DNA from: Neoceratodus forsteri
Taxonomy: Eukaryota; Chordata; Ceratodontiformes; Ceratodontidae
NCBI GenBank assembly: GCA_016271365.2
Contig: CM028132.1
Coordinates: 591,115,001-591,179,000, forward strand
Reading direction: 5' to 3'
DNA length: 64,000 nucleotides
Within the stretch, counting starts at the first letter, position 1; each line of letters begins with the position of its first letter. Shown piece after piece: positions 1 to 9,941 of this stretch. The position numbers were made by a program, and so were the translations under genes. The notes under the pieces are model-generated. The model did not search any database. It was not told where the DNA came from and was given only the letters and a program-made list of their open reading frames with translations.

Positions 1-505
1 AAGAAGATGGAGATGAGAATAGGGCCAAGGAGGGACATGCCTGAGCTGATGGGGAGTGGAGGGGGGGGATGGATTCTCCAATTCAATCAGCTTGAGATCT
101 GCCCTCAAGGTAAAAGCAGTACCAGACAAATTAGGAGTTAGAGAGTCCCGCTGCCTTGAGCTTGTCCAGGAGAAGGGGTGGGCAACAGCGTTGAAGGCTT
201 TGGCCAAGTCGACAAAGGTGGCAGAGGTGACCAGGCCATGATCCATACCAGATAGCTTGAAGTATGAAAGCCAGAAGAGTGAGGTGGTGGTGGAGTGGGA
301 CTTTCAGAAAACAGACTGGAAAAGGAGTGAAGAAGAAGGATGAATCAAGGAAGGTGGAGAGCTGGGAGAGCACAATGTTCCTGCAGCTTAGGCAGGATAG
401 GGAGGAGTGAGATAGGGTGGTAGTTGCCAGGAGAGGTGGAGGGAGCGGGGGATAACTGTAGCCTGTTTCCAAGAATCAGGGACAGAGGCTAAGGCTTTTC
501 CTAAT
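1..505 (-). pseudogene. Family A LINE, reverse transcriptase fragment
   Basis: Read from 505 down to 1 in drifting frames, this encodes part of a non-LTR retrotransposon reverse transcriptase. Visible blocks are DSWKQATVI (about 470-440), a motif A block VDLAKAFNAV with its catalytic Asp (about 215-190), and at the window edge a degenerate motif B (GMSLLGPIL in place of the usual GVPQGSVLGPIL). The YADD block would lie outside the window. The closest relative here is the family A copy at 9531-13232, which shows the same order of blocks. Several frameshifts mean it cannot make protein. The 3' half of the element is off the left edge of the window. Confidence 0.8.
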
Positions 506-946
506 CTCTTACCCCTTCACCTTCACTCTCTCATCTTAAGTCCTACCTTACTCCTTATTTTACCGACAAAACCTTCTCGCAAACTAATTTGCTCTCCTAC
601 ACTCTGCAACCTATCTATACCCTACTTCACTCTCTGCATTTACTCCTCCCCTCCTGGACCGGGCAGTTGTCCCCCCCACTAGGACAATTTCTCAACACTA
701 CTTAGACTTGTTTTTGTAACTTGAAACCTAGTGTACTAATACAACAGTGAACAGTTATATTGACCCTGCTTAATCAGTCTGTATTATGTGTTATTTTATC
801 ACTGTTATCATTGTATTCAGAATTGTATTGCCATGTCTCATGACTGTTAAGGTAAAATGTTTGTACGGCTATAACATGGAACCTTTGTAAATGAGCTGTC
901 AAGCTCAAAGGTCTTAATCCAAGATTTCAATAAATAAATAAAAAGT
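506..946 (+). mobile_element. 3' end of a family B LINE, inserted in the family A copy
   Basis: This stretch carries no coding sequence but ends in a tail nearly identical to the family B LINE that ends at 19945: ACCTTTGTAAA, then a short GAGCTGTCAAGCTCAAAGGT block, then AATAAATAAATAAA. It is therefore a heavily 5'-truncated copy that kept only its 3' untranslated region. The minus-strand family A reading frame stops at about 505 and resumes at 947 at the matching protein position (GLDPK/DSWK region), which shows that this is an insertion. Left junction is placed to within about 10 bases. Confidence 0.72.
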
Positions 947-2345
947 TGAGGAAGAGAAGAGAGGTAATAGGTTATGTAATAGTGGGGGCAGAGAGATGCA
1001 GGAGGCTGGAGTTTGGGGTCAAGACCATCAGGGTTCTCACCCTTGCGGGGGGTTTAGAGCCAAGAGGGCCTTAAGGGATGCAGCAGGAGTGGTAGGAGAG
1101 AAAGGAAAGGGATGGTGGGGAGAGTGGGAGGGGGAGAGGAGGGAGCGGGTGCAGGAGATAAAGAGTTGAAAGTTGAGGTGACAGAAGAGGGGTTAGAAAT
1201 AGGAATGTTACCCACTTTGAGGATGGGACTGAGTGTGGGGGAGAGGAGGGCATGAATGATGTTCCAGAACATGGAGGTGTGGTTGAGGTTCTGAAGCATG
1301 TACAGTATATGAAGTGTTCAAACTTAGCAAACCTGGTAGCCCTGGTATAGGCATTATGAAGGGTCCAGTACTTGATTAGGTCAGCAGGGGAGCCAGAGGA
1401 CTTGAGTCCACCAGGCAAGGTCTTGCACAAGGAGACAGCCTAGTAATTTTCCTGAGATCCATGGAAAGTGGGAACCTCATACTGTTTTTTATAAGGGAGG
1501 CACAGAAACCCAGACAGACATGAATTTGGAGTTAAAATATTGGAGGGCAGAATTTATATTGCTATCTGTAGAGGTGGGTGACACATCCAGGGACCTAAAA
1601 GATGGGAGCTAGATGAATTTAGGGAGGGCTTTGGAACAATGAATCTTGCACACATAGTAGATCCTGTAGTGGTCACTGAGGATGTTGAGGAAGGTACCAA
1701 CATCCATGATATAGTGGGGGTGCAAGGAAAGAACCCAGTCCAGGAGGGAGTAATTGAGGGATCTTTCTGACAGTTGGTGCCAGTGATCAGTTGGGAAAGC
1801 TGGAGGGACTTTATGTTTTGGAAAAATTTATTTCGAGGGGGGAGAACCAATTAAGGTGAGAGCCACTTCACCAGACGAGGCACAGGAGAATATAGTGGTG
1901 AGAAGCTTGGTGACTGAAGGTGGAACAAGCCAGGACAGCAGTAGCCACCAGTTATGAAAACAAGGATAGAGAAGGGGAGGGACAGCTTGACAAGGAGCAA
2001 CTCATAGGCAGAGGGGAGGTGACAGCACATTCTTGAACTGGATACTAGAAGTGAGGTAGTAGCAACTCCACCACCCCCTTAGCGGTGCTGGATGATTATG
2101 TACCCAGAGATGGCAACAGCAGAATCAGGAATCTTGGGGGAGAGCCAAGACTCCTAGATCACTAGCACATCAGGCATGAGATTGACCATGAGCAGTTGCA
2201 ACTGGTCAATCTTGGAGAGGAAGCTTTGTATATTGAAATTAATCACTCTCAGTCCTTTGGGGAAATGAGAGTGAGATAACTGGGCAGGGCTGGGACTGTG
2301 CTCAGTATCACCTGCTACTACAAGCAACAAGATGAGAAGCTTGAG
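947..2345 (-). pseudogene. Family A LINE, endonuclease and linker region
   Basis: Minus-strand continuation of the broken LINE. From 5' to 3' on that strand it shows a 2A-like motif (2312-2286), the start of an AP-endonuclease (GLRVINFNIQSFLSKIDQ, about 2265-2215), the endonuclease C-terminus (a DWVL...VGTFLNILSDHY-type block near 1740-1670), then the linker before RT (FWNIIHALLSPTLSPIL near 1275-1215). The same order occurs in the plus-strand copy at 9942-11281. Stops and frameshifts are frequent, so this is a fossil. The 5' limit is uncertain; no ORF1 is seen upstream. Confidence 0.72.
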
Positions 2346-2724
2346 GAAGCCTATGAGTCACTTGTGGGTAAGGTGGAGGAAGGGCTATGAGGAGAATGAG
2401 GAGGGTAGGAGGGAACAAAGGTACCTGAGGGCTTCATGTGAAGCCAGGGAGGAGGGAGGAAACTGCAGCAGGAAGCCAGGGGAATGGGATAGGAGATGTA
2501 GGAGGTAGGGGGAGGGAGAAGGGGAAGGCAATGATAGGCAATGGGGGGAGGAGTGATAGGATTAGAAGTATCATACTGGAGGGACAGAAAGCAGTTCTTT
2601 CTCTATAACTTTACCAAATTAAGGATCAGAGAGTTAGCGTCATCCCGGTAGGGAGGAAGACAAATTATCCGGGGGAGGAGGGCTTTACTCAGGAGGGGAA
2701 GGAGCCTAGGTTAAAGAGGGATTA
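2346..2724. other. Purine-rich stretch, nothing recognised
   Basis: The plus strand is rich in GGAGG and GGGAG runs, which reads as pyrimidine-rich on the minus strand. It may be the 5' untranslated part of the minus-strand family A LINE, because it lies directly upstream of that element's 2A-like motif, but I see no coding or structural signal that proves this. Confidence 0.3.
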
Positions 2725-3900
2725 CGGTCAAAATATTTTGGCATAAATAAACTCAGAATATGGATCAGCATAGCCCCAATCAGCCTCATGCCAAAAATGA
2801 GACCTCAAAGTTTCTTTGTTTAAACGTTACAAGCCATTTTACAACCCTGATTTCACTGCCTGTTCAGAAAAGCTAGTTTCAGTGAAGAGCTGCTGCTGAT
2901 GTTATCTCCTGAACTCACAGTCCAGTCCTCCCTGTCAGCAAGCTTATAGGACCTGTTTCTCCAAAGTTTTAAGATCATGTTCAATGGTTTTCACTAGGGC
3001 TGTGTAAATACCATTTACTGAACATTTGGCCGAATATTCGGTATTCGGTGCCCATGCATCCGAATATTCTTTATTTGGGTATTTTATGAAAATATTTAAA
3101 AAAAAAAAAAAAGCACAATGCTCCCACCCACCCTCCTTCCTATCCCAGATCCATCAAATAGAGATCCCCCTTCCCCACCCTCAGTTAGCACCAATCCCCA
3201 AACCACATTTTTACATATTATATTTGTGTAAAAAACTACTACAATGGGCAACCAGCACAACCTGCCTGCCTCACGGCCAGCCACCAAGTTTTAAGACTGT
3301 GTCTCCCCCCAACCTAACTGTAAATTAAAATAAGGCAACTGGCACATCATCCTCCTCCACGGCGGCTGCCTTCTTGTAAATGAAGCCACTCACACATGAT
3401 CAGCTGGTTTTACTATGTGAATAAGCGCATGCGTGAGTGGCTTCGTTCACAAGAAGGCAGCTGGCCGTGGAGGAGGGTGGGCTGTGCCAGTTGCCTTCTG
3501 TTTTAATTTACAGTTAGATGCAAGGGGCTGCTGCTAGCTACAGGGGGCGGGTGTGGAGGGAGACACAATCCTGAAACTTAGCAGCTGGCCATGGAGGCAG
3601 GCAGGTTGTGCTGGTCGCCCATTGTAGTAGTTTTTTTTTTTTTTTAACAAATATAACGTGAAAATGTGGTTGGGGAGGAGGGGGTTTAAAAAGCAACTGA
3701 GGGTGGGGGAGGAAGATTCTCTATTTAATTGCCGGATCTGGGCTGGGGGTGCCCTTGGCTTTTTTTTTTTTGCTGTTTTACGAATAGTGCACTATTTGAT
3801 ATTCGGAACCTGCACAGCCCTAGTTTTCACAAGTAAAACAGGCAGCACAATTCAATAAATATTGTTTTCAAATTTTGTAACAAAGGTGACAAATCATTTT
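2725..3900 (+). repeat. Left arm of an inverted repeat pair (interrupted)
   Basis: The bases at about 2725-2994 and 3831-3900 are the reverse complement of about 7505-7865. The match runs through a shared block about GAACATGATCTT, GACAGGGAGGACT and CAGGAGATRACATCA, and continues past the fold-back insert into AAGTAAAACAGGCAGCAC. The two arms are about 75-85% alike by eye. The family is not one I recognise. The pair could be two oppositely oriented copies of an interspersed repeat rather than the ends of one element. Confidence 0.7.
2995..3822. mobile_element. hAT-like fold-back (MITE-type) element, 828 bp
   Basis: The element starts TAGGGCTGTG and ends CACAGCCCTA, and it is flanked by a perfect 8-bp direct repeat GTTTTCAC at 2987-2994 and 3823-3830. 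An 8-bp duplication together with a TAGGGNTGTG-type end is what hAT transposons leave. Internally the whole element is a long imperfect palindrome centred near 3400: CGAATATTC and the poly-A, TGGGCAACCAGCACAACCTG, GGCAACTGGCACA and CTTCTTGTAAATGAAGCCACTC blocks recur inverted on the right half. There is no transposase, so it is non-autonomous. The target is the repeat at 2725-3900, which reads continuously when the element is removed. Confidence 0.85.
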
Positions 3901-5454
3901 TGGGGCCTTTTTGTTGTGGTCCCTGTGACGTAGATAGCCAGTTCTGAGTGCTGGATAATATTTTTTTTATATAAAATGTATTATGACTGTCTCTGATGAA
4001 AATTCAAATCTCTAGGAATGATCTCTCTCATCCCCCTCCCAGATTTTAGCTGACAGATGCAGGCCAAGAGAACTGCTGACAGCATTGCATCACACACTCA
4101 GTCTTTTTAGAGACAATGTGTTACTGAAAGACTTTTATTAAGGATCCTGTTTCTCTGAGCTAATTACAGAGTTGTTAAGTTAATTTTGTTAAGAGAGAAA
4201 TCATAAACTAGATTTATGATGTTAAAATAAGGAAAGCTAGGATGTTACATAGAGGTGTAAGGTTGTAAATTACCCTATGAAGCCTGTGTGAAGAGGGTAC
4301 AGCATGAGATCAAAAGAGGTGTCATTGAAACTGGAGTTATGCTAAGGTTGCAGAATTAATACTTTAAAATGATATCCTGTGGTTGTATAAAAATATATTT
4401 TTATTAGATATTTGACCAGCGGAGGGGCTGGATGACTTAATCAAAAAGGGGTTGGCCAATACTGCTTGAAAAGATTATTCTCTTTCACTATAGAGATGCA
4501 TTTGTATCTGACACTGACTAAGGAAACATCTGAGCACTGAAAACAGGTATTTAGAAAGCTAGACAAAATCTAAATATAATTGTAGGAATTGCACTGTTTT
4601 AAACCTTGTTTTGTTTAAAGACATGTATGTCTTGTGTTATAAGAGTTCTGTATTATATGTTTGACAAATTATTATATATTTTAGTAAAAACTCTAATTTT
4701 AGAGCAAACCTGGTCTGTCTTTGAATTGCTTTCTTTTGCTAAGAAATATTTATGGTTCAGCAGACATATAGCTTGTATGGTGGTACCAAACTGGAAACAG
4801 AAGCATTTTAAATCTGAGGTCTTTATTAAGTTTTAAGGGTTCATCTCTGAATACCTGGTTAGGTGCCCGTAGGCAAAGATATCTGGCCCCCCGAAGACAG
4901 ATATATCTGAGCCTGTGCATTGGGTATGCTAGCAAGAGGTTACAGTTTGAATCCCTCCAGAACTGAGACCAAAGGTTGATCCGAACTCACAAAAACAGAA
5001 AAGAGGGTTACACTGTTCACAAGACTGCGCTCAGAGGTTAGCACTTTAGGAGTAGAGGGCCTGACCTGCTGAGTGAATTTGTGACCATCCCTTTGTCCAG
5101 AGTTGCTGGATGCTGAGTCATGGCACGTTGCTGTGAGGTTTGCAGACAGGATAACTCAAATGTGGTGAAAGACTGTGATCATTCACACCTGTCATTCAAT
5201 TGAGGTGATTTGTCAGGATGGCAGTTTAAAACAATTATTCCATCTCCCTGTAAATGAGGGTGTGGGAGACATCATGCTGTTTTGAAACCTTACTATGAGT
5301 TTCTATGTAGTAGCCAGCCCAGTCTTTTCTCCCTGGCAGGCTGTTACTTGACCTACATTCAGGCTCATCTGTGTTGTACTCCACATTAAAATGATCATTT
5401 TACTAGGGTTAACATTTATTTTTGTCTTTGGTAACCAGATAAGGCCCACTAGGC
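3901..5454. other. AT-rich DNA without a recognised gene
   Basis: No reading frame here resembles a known protein, and the longest open frames are short. A TATA-like GTATAAAAATATAT occurs near 4385. The stretch from about 4175 to 5010 begins TGTTAAG and ends in GGTTACA-type sequence, which loosely resembles a solo LTR, but I could not find a target duplication or a second copy, so this is not called. Confidence 0.3.
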
Positions 5455-5566
5455 ACAAGTGCCTGTTTTCAGGGATGACCTTGGAGCACTGGGGAGAGTA
5501 AGTGATTTGCTCAGAGTCACACAGTATGCAAGTGGAGGTCATGGGAATCAAACCCAGGTCTGTTGG
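5455..5566 (-). mobile_element. MIR-like SINE, first part
   Basis: The sequence GTAAGTGATTTGCTC, AGAGTCACACAGTATGCAAG and GGGAATCAAACCCAGGTCTG is a clear match in pattern to the reverse complement of the MIR core SINE, including the inverted B box (GGGAATCAAACC). The SINE continues at 7254-7310 after the L1-derived insert. MIR-type SINEs are tRNA-derived and ancient in tetrapods, so its presence supports a tetrapod genome. Its outer limit near 5455 is approximate. Confidence 0.72.
5555..5566. repeat. Target-site duplication, left copy
   Basis: The 12-bp CAGGTCTGTTGG occurs here and again at 7242-7253, directly after an oligo-A tract. It flanks the L1-derived ORF1-only element and is exact in both copies. 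Confidence 0.88.
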
Positions 5567-7241
5567 GGGGGGCGCTGTGGAGCCCGAGCATGATGGCACC
5601 CAACTGATGGAGCTCTATAAATGAATAACTTATATTTCGTCTAACAGTGGTGCATTTCTACTTTTCTACTGGCACAAAATTGAGAAAGCTCTCTCAGAAC
5701 TTATATGCTACAAGATGGGAAACCCTCGTAAAGACCAAACGCATGGATCAGGGGTAAGATCCAGAAATCAGGCTTCAGTCCCCACCTCGAGGCCTTGCCA
5801 GGCCCGATCAGAAGAACCTGACGACACACCAGCTGAAGAGACCCTGCAGACAATAGGCCAAAAGCTAAATCGGCTTATAACCTCTGTGGCTACACTGTCA
5901 GACAAGTTTGATGGACTCACTAATAGAGTGGCGGTCTTAGAGACCAACATGGAAGCAGTACAGGTAGCTTCTTCAGACGCAGTAAAACGTGCAGATTCCA
6001 CCATAGGAGCGATCTCCAATGTTATAAAGGAAAGTACCCACTGGAAGGCTCGCTTAGAGACCCTAGAGAACCAGATTCGGTCTCCAAATATTCGACTTGT
6101 AGGGATGCCGGAGGAATGTGAAGGGGATCATTTGGTGCTTTTCCTGCAGGACTGGTTTAAACAACAACTTGGAGAGGAGATTAGTGAGAAAACCTTACAC
6201 TTTCAAAAAGCTTATCGGGTAACACAGAGAGGTAGACCAGATAACCCAGAGGCTCCTCGAACGATTGTTCTGGTGACCGATGGATGCGGTACGAGGGACA
6301 CTATCTTGGCCTTGGCACGACGTCGGGGCCCATTGCTGCAAGACGGTCAACGTGTATACCTTTTCCAGGACATCAGCTTTGCAACACGCCAGAACCGTAA
6401 ACGCTTCGATGGGGTGCGAGCCTTGCTCCGAGAAGCTCGTGTGCCTCATGGCATTATCTTCCCTGCCCGCTTGCACATAGCGCATAAGGGGAAGGTGTTT
6501 CTTTTTAACGACCCCAAGGATGCATTGCAATGGGCCCAGAATCATGCGGTTAACCGACCTGATCCAGTCGCATCGGTAGAAAGTTTATCAGAAGAGGACG
6601 AAACATGAGGGTAAGAAGTGCCGTGAGCAACTACCTTAAAAAGTTATCGTAAGATGCAGAGGCCAGATGATCTTCTGGTTCAATACGAGAGACTCCTCTA
6701 CTAGTCTGTTAATTTACCATGGCTTGGATTGTTTAAATATATCGGGACTTAAGTCTGAGAGAAATATGTTACCCCAGTTAAATTTGATTTATAGTTAAGA
6801 CTGTAAGTTATGGGGGGATTTGCTTTTGTAATAGAGTAGAATTTAGAATAAGCGCCAACAGTCTATAACTAACCATTCAGTTTGAAATGTATTGTATGGA
6901 CCTTAACTCTATCAGTTTTATTGATAGCATACTTTGCTTTAAGTGCATGGTAAATGTCTACCCCTCATTCGAGGACCAGGACTTTGGGAAGATTTATTTT
7001 TTTAAATAGAAGGACTGGATACCATGCAGCTCATGGGCTGGAACCACAGCTTTAATGTTGTACAAACGTGTTTAAAATAAGTTACTTCCCCCCAGGACAT
7101 ATCTTTTTGCAGAGATAGTCCCTCTGTGTATATTAAGAGGAGTGGCGCCCTCAGATGCTGACATATTTGTAATCTCTCTGCTTGATATTCAAACTGTATG
7201 TTTGTCTATAAAATGAATAAACATAAAGTATAAAAAAAAAA
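5567..7241 (+). mobile_element. L1-derived element with ORF1 only (HAL1-like)
   Basis: This 1.67-kb unit is flanked by an exact 12-bp target duplication and ends in an oligo-A tract after ATAAAATGAATAAA. It has a 148-bp leader, one intact ORF1 (5715-6608) and a 633-bp 3' region with no endonuclease or reverse transcriptase in any frame. It therefore looks like a complete unit copied by L1 machinery in which ORF2 is missing, which is the arrangement of the HAL1 (half-L1) elements of mammals. An internal deletion in the source copy followed by retrotransposition, or deletion after insertion, are the alternatives. The leader begins in a run of G (GGGGGGGCGCTG). Confidence 0.8.
5715..6608 (+). 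CDS. L1-type ORF1 protein, intact
   Basis: This 297-residue frame is open from ATG to TGA. It encodes the RNA-binding, trimer-forming protein of L1-clade retrotransposons, which coats the element's RNA in the cytoplasm. Residues 1-40 are a basic and disordered head; residues about 45-115 are a heptad-rich coiled coil; the ENQIRSPNIRLVGMPEE block (about 119-133) opens the RRM domain; the block around residues 195-280 with ARRRGPLLQDGQRVYLFQDIS and a KRFDGVRALLREA helix is the C-terminal domain. The second copy of this family type at 59778-60650 shares the layout. The start is chosen because it lies 148 bp into the element and precedes the coiled coil. An open frame in an otherwise dead landscape suggests recent arrival or trans-use. 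Confidence 0.9.
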   Translation: MGNPRKDQTHGSGVRSRNQASVPTSRPCQARSEEPDDTPAEETLQTIGQKLNRLITSVATLSDKFDGLTNRVAVLETNMEAVQVASSDAVKRADSTIGAISNVIKESTHWKARLETLENQIRSPNIRLVGMPEECEGDHLVLFLQDWFKQQLGEEISEKTLHFQKAYRVTQRGRPDNPEAPRTIVLVTDGCGTRDTILALARRRGPLLQDGQRVYLFQDISFATRQNRKRFDGVRALLREARVPHGIIFPARLHIAHKGKVFLFNDPKDALQWAQNHAVNRPDPVASVESLSEEDET

Positions 7242-7253
7242 CAGGTCTGTTGG
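7242..7253. repeat. Target-site duplication, right copy
   Basis: Exact second copy of CAGGTCTGTTGG, placed immediately after the oligo-A tail of the ORF1-only element. Confidence 0.88.
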
Positions 7254-7310
7254 AAGTACCAGGCTCATTCACAGCTTGCTACTCTAACCTCTAGGCTATA
7301 CAGTCAGTCC
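7254..7310 (-). mobile_element. MIR-like SINE, second part
   Basis: Continuation of the SINE that begins at 5455. It covers the inverted tRNA-related head (CTTGCTACTCTAACCTCTAGGCTATA, the complement of a TATAGCCTAGAGGTTAGAG-type A-box region). Together the two parts show the ORF1-only element landed inside this SINE. Confidence 0.7.
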
Positions 7311-7504
7311 CTAGTAGGAATTAACACATATAAGACCCTTACTAATACGTATTGTAAAGCAGATACTGACAACCAGCAATGATGTCAACACTACAATACT
7401 AGTAGCAATACAGCTTCCTAACAGGCACAGTAGAGTAGCACCCCAAATGGTTTCAGCAGCCTGGAGGCATGCTGACTCAGCATCTAGCAACCCTGCAGAA
7501 ATGG

Positions 7505-7865
7505 ACCACACCAAAAAGGCATTAAGAAAAATACTAATTTTATCAACTTTGTTACAAAGCCTGAAACACGCATAGTTTTTATAGCAAAGTTTTTTAAATG
7601 GTGCTGCCTGTTTTACTTGTGAAAACCACTGAACATGATCTTCAAACTTTTGAGAAACAAGTCCTGTAAGCTTACTGACAGGGAGGACTAGACTGTGAGT
7701 TCAGGAGATGACATCATCAGCAGCTCTTCATTGACATGGGCTTTTTTGAACAGGTAGTGAAATTAGGGTTACAAAACAGCTCATAACTTTTAAAATGAAG
7801 TAATGTAGAAACCTAATTTTTGGTATGAGATTTATTGGGGGTATGCTTATTCCAATTCTGGAATG
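7505..7865 (-). repeat. Right arm of the inverted repeat pair
   Basis: Inverted counterpart of 2725-2994 plus 3831-3900, uninterrupted here. The block GTGCTGCCTGTTTTACTTGTGAAAAC gives the pre-insertion form of the site that the hAT-like element hit in the other arm. Confidence 0.7.
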
Positions 7866-7930
7866 TAGCACTTTTGGCCAGAGTTCCCCTTGAAATAATT
7901 TGGAGAGAATGAGGGGATTACCACCACATG

Positions 7931-8150
7931 GGGAGAACCCTAGTTAGACAATTGGGGTGATGCAGACTTCACGCTGAGAGAGGAAGCCGAAGATTAAACA
8001 AACGGGGAAGATGCAGACTTCACCCAGAATGGTGGAAGCCTAACCAAATAGTTGGGGGGAGGGGGTCGGTTTCACCCAGCTAGGTGGGAAACCTAAATTT
8101 AAACAATTTAGGGGGATGTGGGCTACACCCAGGTAGGAAATAGGGATATT
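7931..8150 (+). repeat. Degenerate tandem repeat, unit about 50-55 bp
   Basis: About four diverged units follow each other. Each contains an AAACAA(A)..GGGG core, then a CAGACTTCACCCAG- or GGTTTCACCCAG-type block, then GGTGGRAAGCCTAA. The units differ by small indels. No coding meaning is seen. Confidence 0.6.
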
Positions 8151-8170
8151 CAATCCATATTCCTGTGTTG

Positions 8171-8535
8171 TTTAAAGTATTTCATTCTGTTTTGTTTGAC
8201 TTAACTGAAGAAGGTCCAGTTGGTCTCTCCCCAGCACTAGTGCAGACCAAGGGGATGACCAGGCAAGAAACAAATGGGGGGATGCAGTAAACAGAACTGG
8301 GGAGGTGGGTTTAGGAGTATGGAGTGGTGTAGGTGGGGGTAGGTAACATGATATTTTGAGATCTGGTACTATTATGAGGTAAGGATGCATAAGGGAAGGG
8401 AGTGAGGACCCATAGAGGCATAGTAATACAAGGGGAAGGGGCTGTGGTTCAAAAGCAGTGTGAGGCAGGGGGGAAGAAGAATAAGAGAAATTTATAGGGA
8501 AGGTGTAAGCGGGGGGTCTAGAAGACTATGTGCGC
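8171..8535. other. No gene recognised
   Basis: Purine-rich plus strand with no credible reading frame. It may be the 5' flank of the CR1 remnant that follows, but no CR1 ORF1 signature is visible. Confidence 0.3.
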
Positions 8536-9530
8536 AAATGCCAGGAGTCTGAGAAATAATAGTTGTGACCTACAGGCATTAGTGTCTGAAACTCCGCTGG
8601 ACCTGGTGATGTACAACAGAGTACCACAACTGGGGCTTCATTCCAGGTTATGCACTATTTAAGAGAGGGGTGGCATTATGTAAGAAAGGGCATAGACGCT
8701 ATAAAAGTCAAGCACATAAGAGCAGGTAATCGTACAGAAACTGTGGTGCAGTTAGGCAGGAGTGCAGGGAGGAACATCAGGATAAGAGTGATATATAGAC
8801 CACCATGTCAGAAGGAGGCAACTGGAAGATGAGATCAGAAGGGCAGCACAGCATGGAGATGTGCTATTCATGGGAGACTTCAACTTGCAGATCTGGAGTG
8901 AAGCATGCCAGTGGCAGCAAGTGCAAAAAATGCCTTGCTGGTAGAGGAATGTCTGATGCAGAAAGTAGAGGAGCCTTCAGGAGAAGGCACCATACCTGAC
9001 CTAGTTGTTAAAATAGGGACAAAATAGGGAAAGTCAATGTTCAGTACCCTTGAGATTTTTTAGACTGTGTGGTCAATATCAAGCTACAGCCAGCTAGAAC
9101 ACATACCCAGACAAAAGGTTTGGATCTCAGAAGGGCAGTTGTTTGGAGGATGCAAGAAATGCTGAGGGAGAAACTGAAGGGGTGGAAGTAGGAGTGGGAG
9201 AGGACAGCAAGTGGGATTTAATCAAACAAGGTTATTGGAAGCAACAAATTTCTATGTAAGGGTGGCTGGCAAGAGCAAGTGAGGGAAAAAAAAGAAACAC
9301 TGTGGTACATGGTAGAAGTGGGGGAGGCAATGAAAGAGAAAAGGAAGGCTTTCACAAAATGTAAGACCAGACAAGCGGAAGAAGATAAAGTATCTTAACA
9401 AGGCAAGGAAAGCTAGCGAGATAGTGAGTAGGGCAAGTCAAATACCGAACTGAGGATAGGTGGGAGTGAAGAAGGGAGATAAAGTGCTCTTCTGATACAT
9501 ATGGGAGAAATGCAAATCCAAAGGGGATAG
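8536..9530 (+). pseudogene. CR1 LINE, endonuclease and linker (first part)
   Basis: Several frames together give a decayed CR1 ORF2 N-terminal half: an IPGY-like SRLCTI..RGVALC block near 8640-8690, VIYRPPCQ at about 8790-8812, a GDFN-type block (HGRLQLADLE, in frame as FMGDFNLQIW) near 8865-8895, and near 9490-9530 a YIWEKCKSKGD block from the linker before RT. The AP-endonuclease nicks target DNA for target-primed reverse transcription. Many stops. The CR1 resumes at 13233 after the family A insert, giving the next residues of the linker. Confidence 0.75.
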
Positions 9531-9941
9531 GTGACATTACAAACCAATCAGCCTATTTTCTCCTTAGCAGCTTATACTGTCTCTCCACTAGTGGCCGCCC
9601 TCTCAGCATCCCTGCTGAATAAGACCCAGCAACCCCAACATGCTGCCTCTATCTCTTGCTGTATTGAGCCTACTTCCCCCCCCAGCATCCCTCCCTTCTG
9701 CCACCCACCCTGAAGCTCAGCTCAACCCCCAGACATGCTGCACATGGGCAACTACGCCAAACCACCACTCTTCCACCACCACTGGCCATTCCCTACACTC
9801 CACAATAATTAACTGGGACATAGGAGCTCTCATCCTGCCGCTTCCTTTCACGCAGGGCTGTCAACCTTATACTTCCCTCCCAGAAGCAACGCTGCACCAT
9901 CCGCCCAGCAGCCTTCACCGCTCCGAAGGTCGAAATGGGCA

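Noticed and set aside
3026..3328. 100-codon open frame in the hAT-like element
   Set aside because: Lies in a palindromic non-coding arm; low complexity and no transposase similarity.
4175..5010. Possible solo LTR (starts TG, TATA-like box inside)
   Set aside because: No target duplication, no second copy and no retroviral coding sequence nearby; the TG and CA ends can be found by chance.
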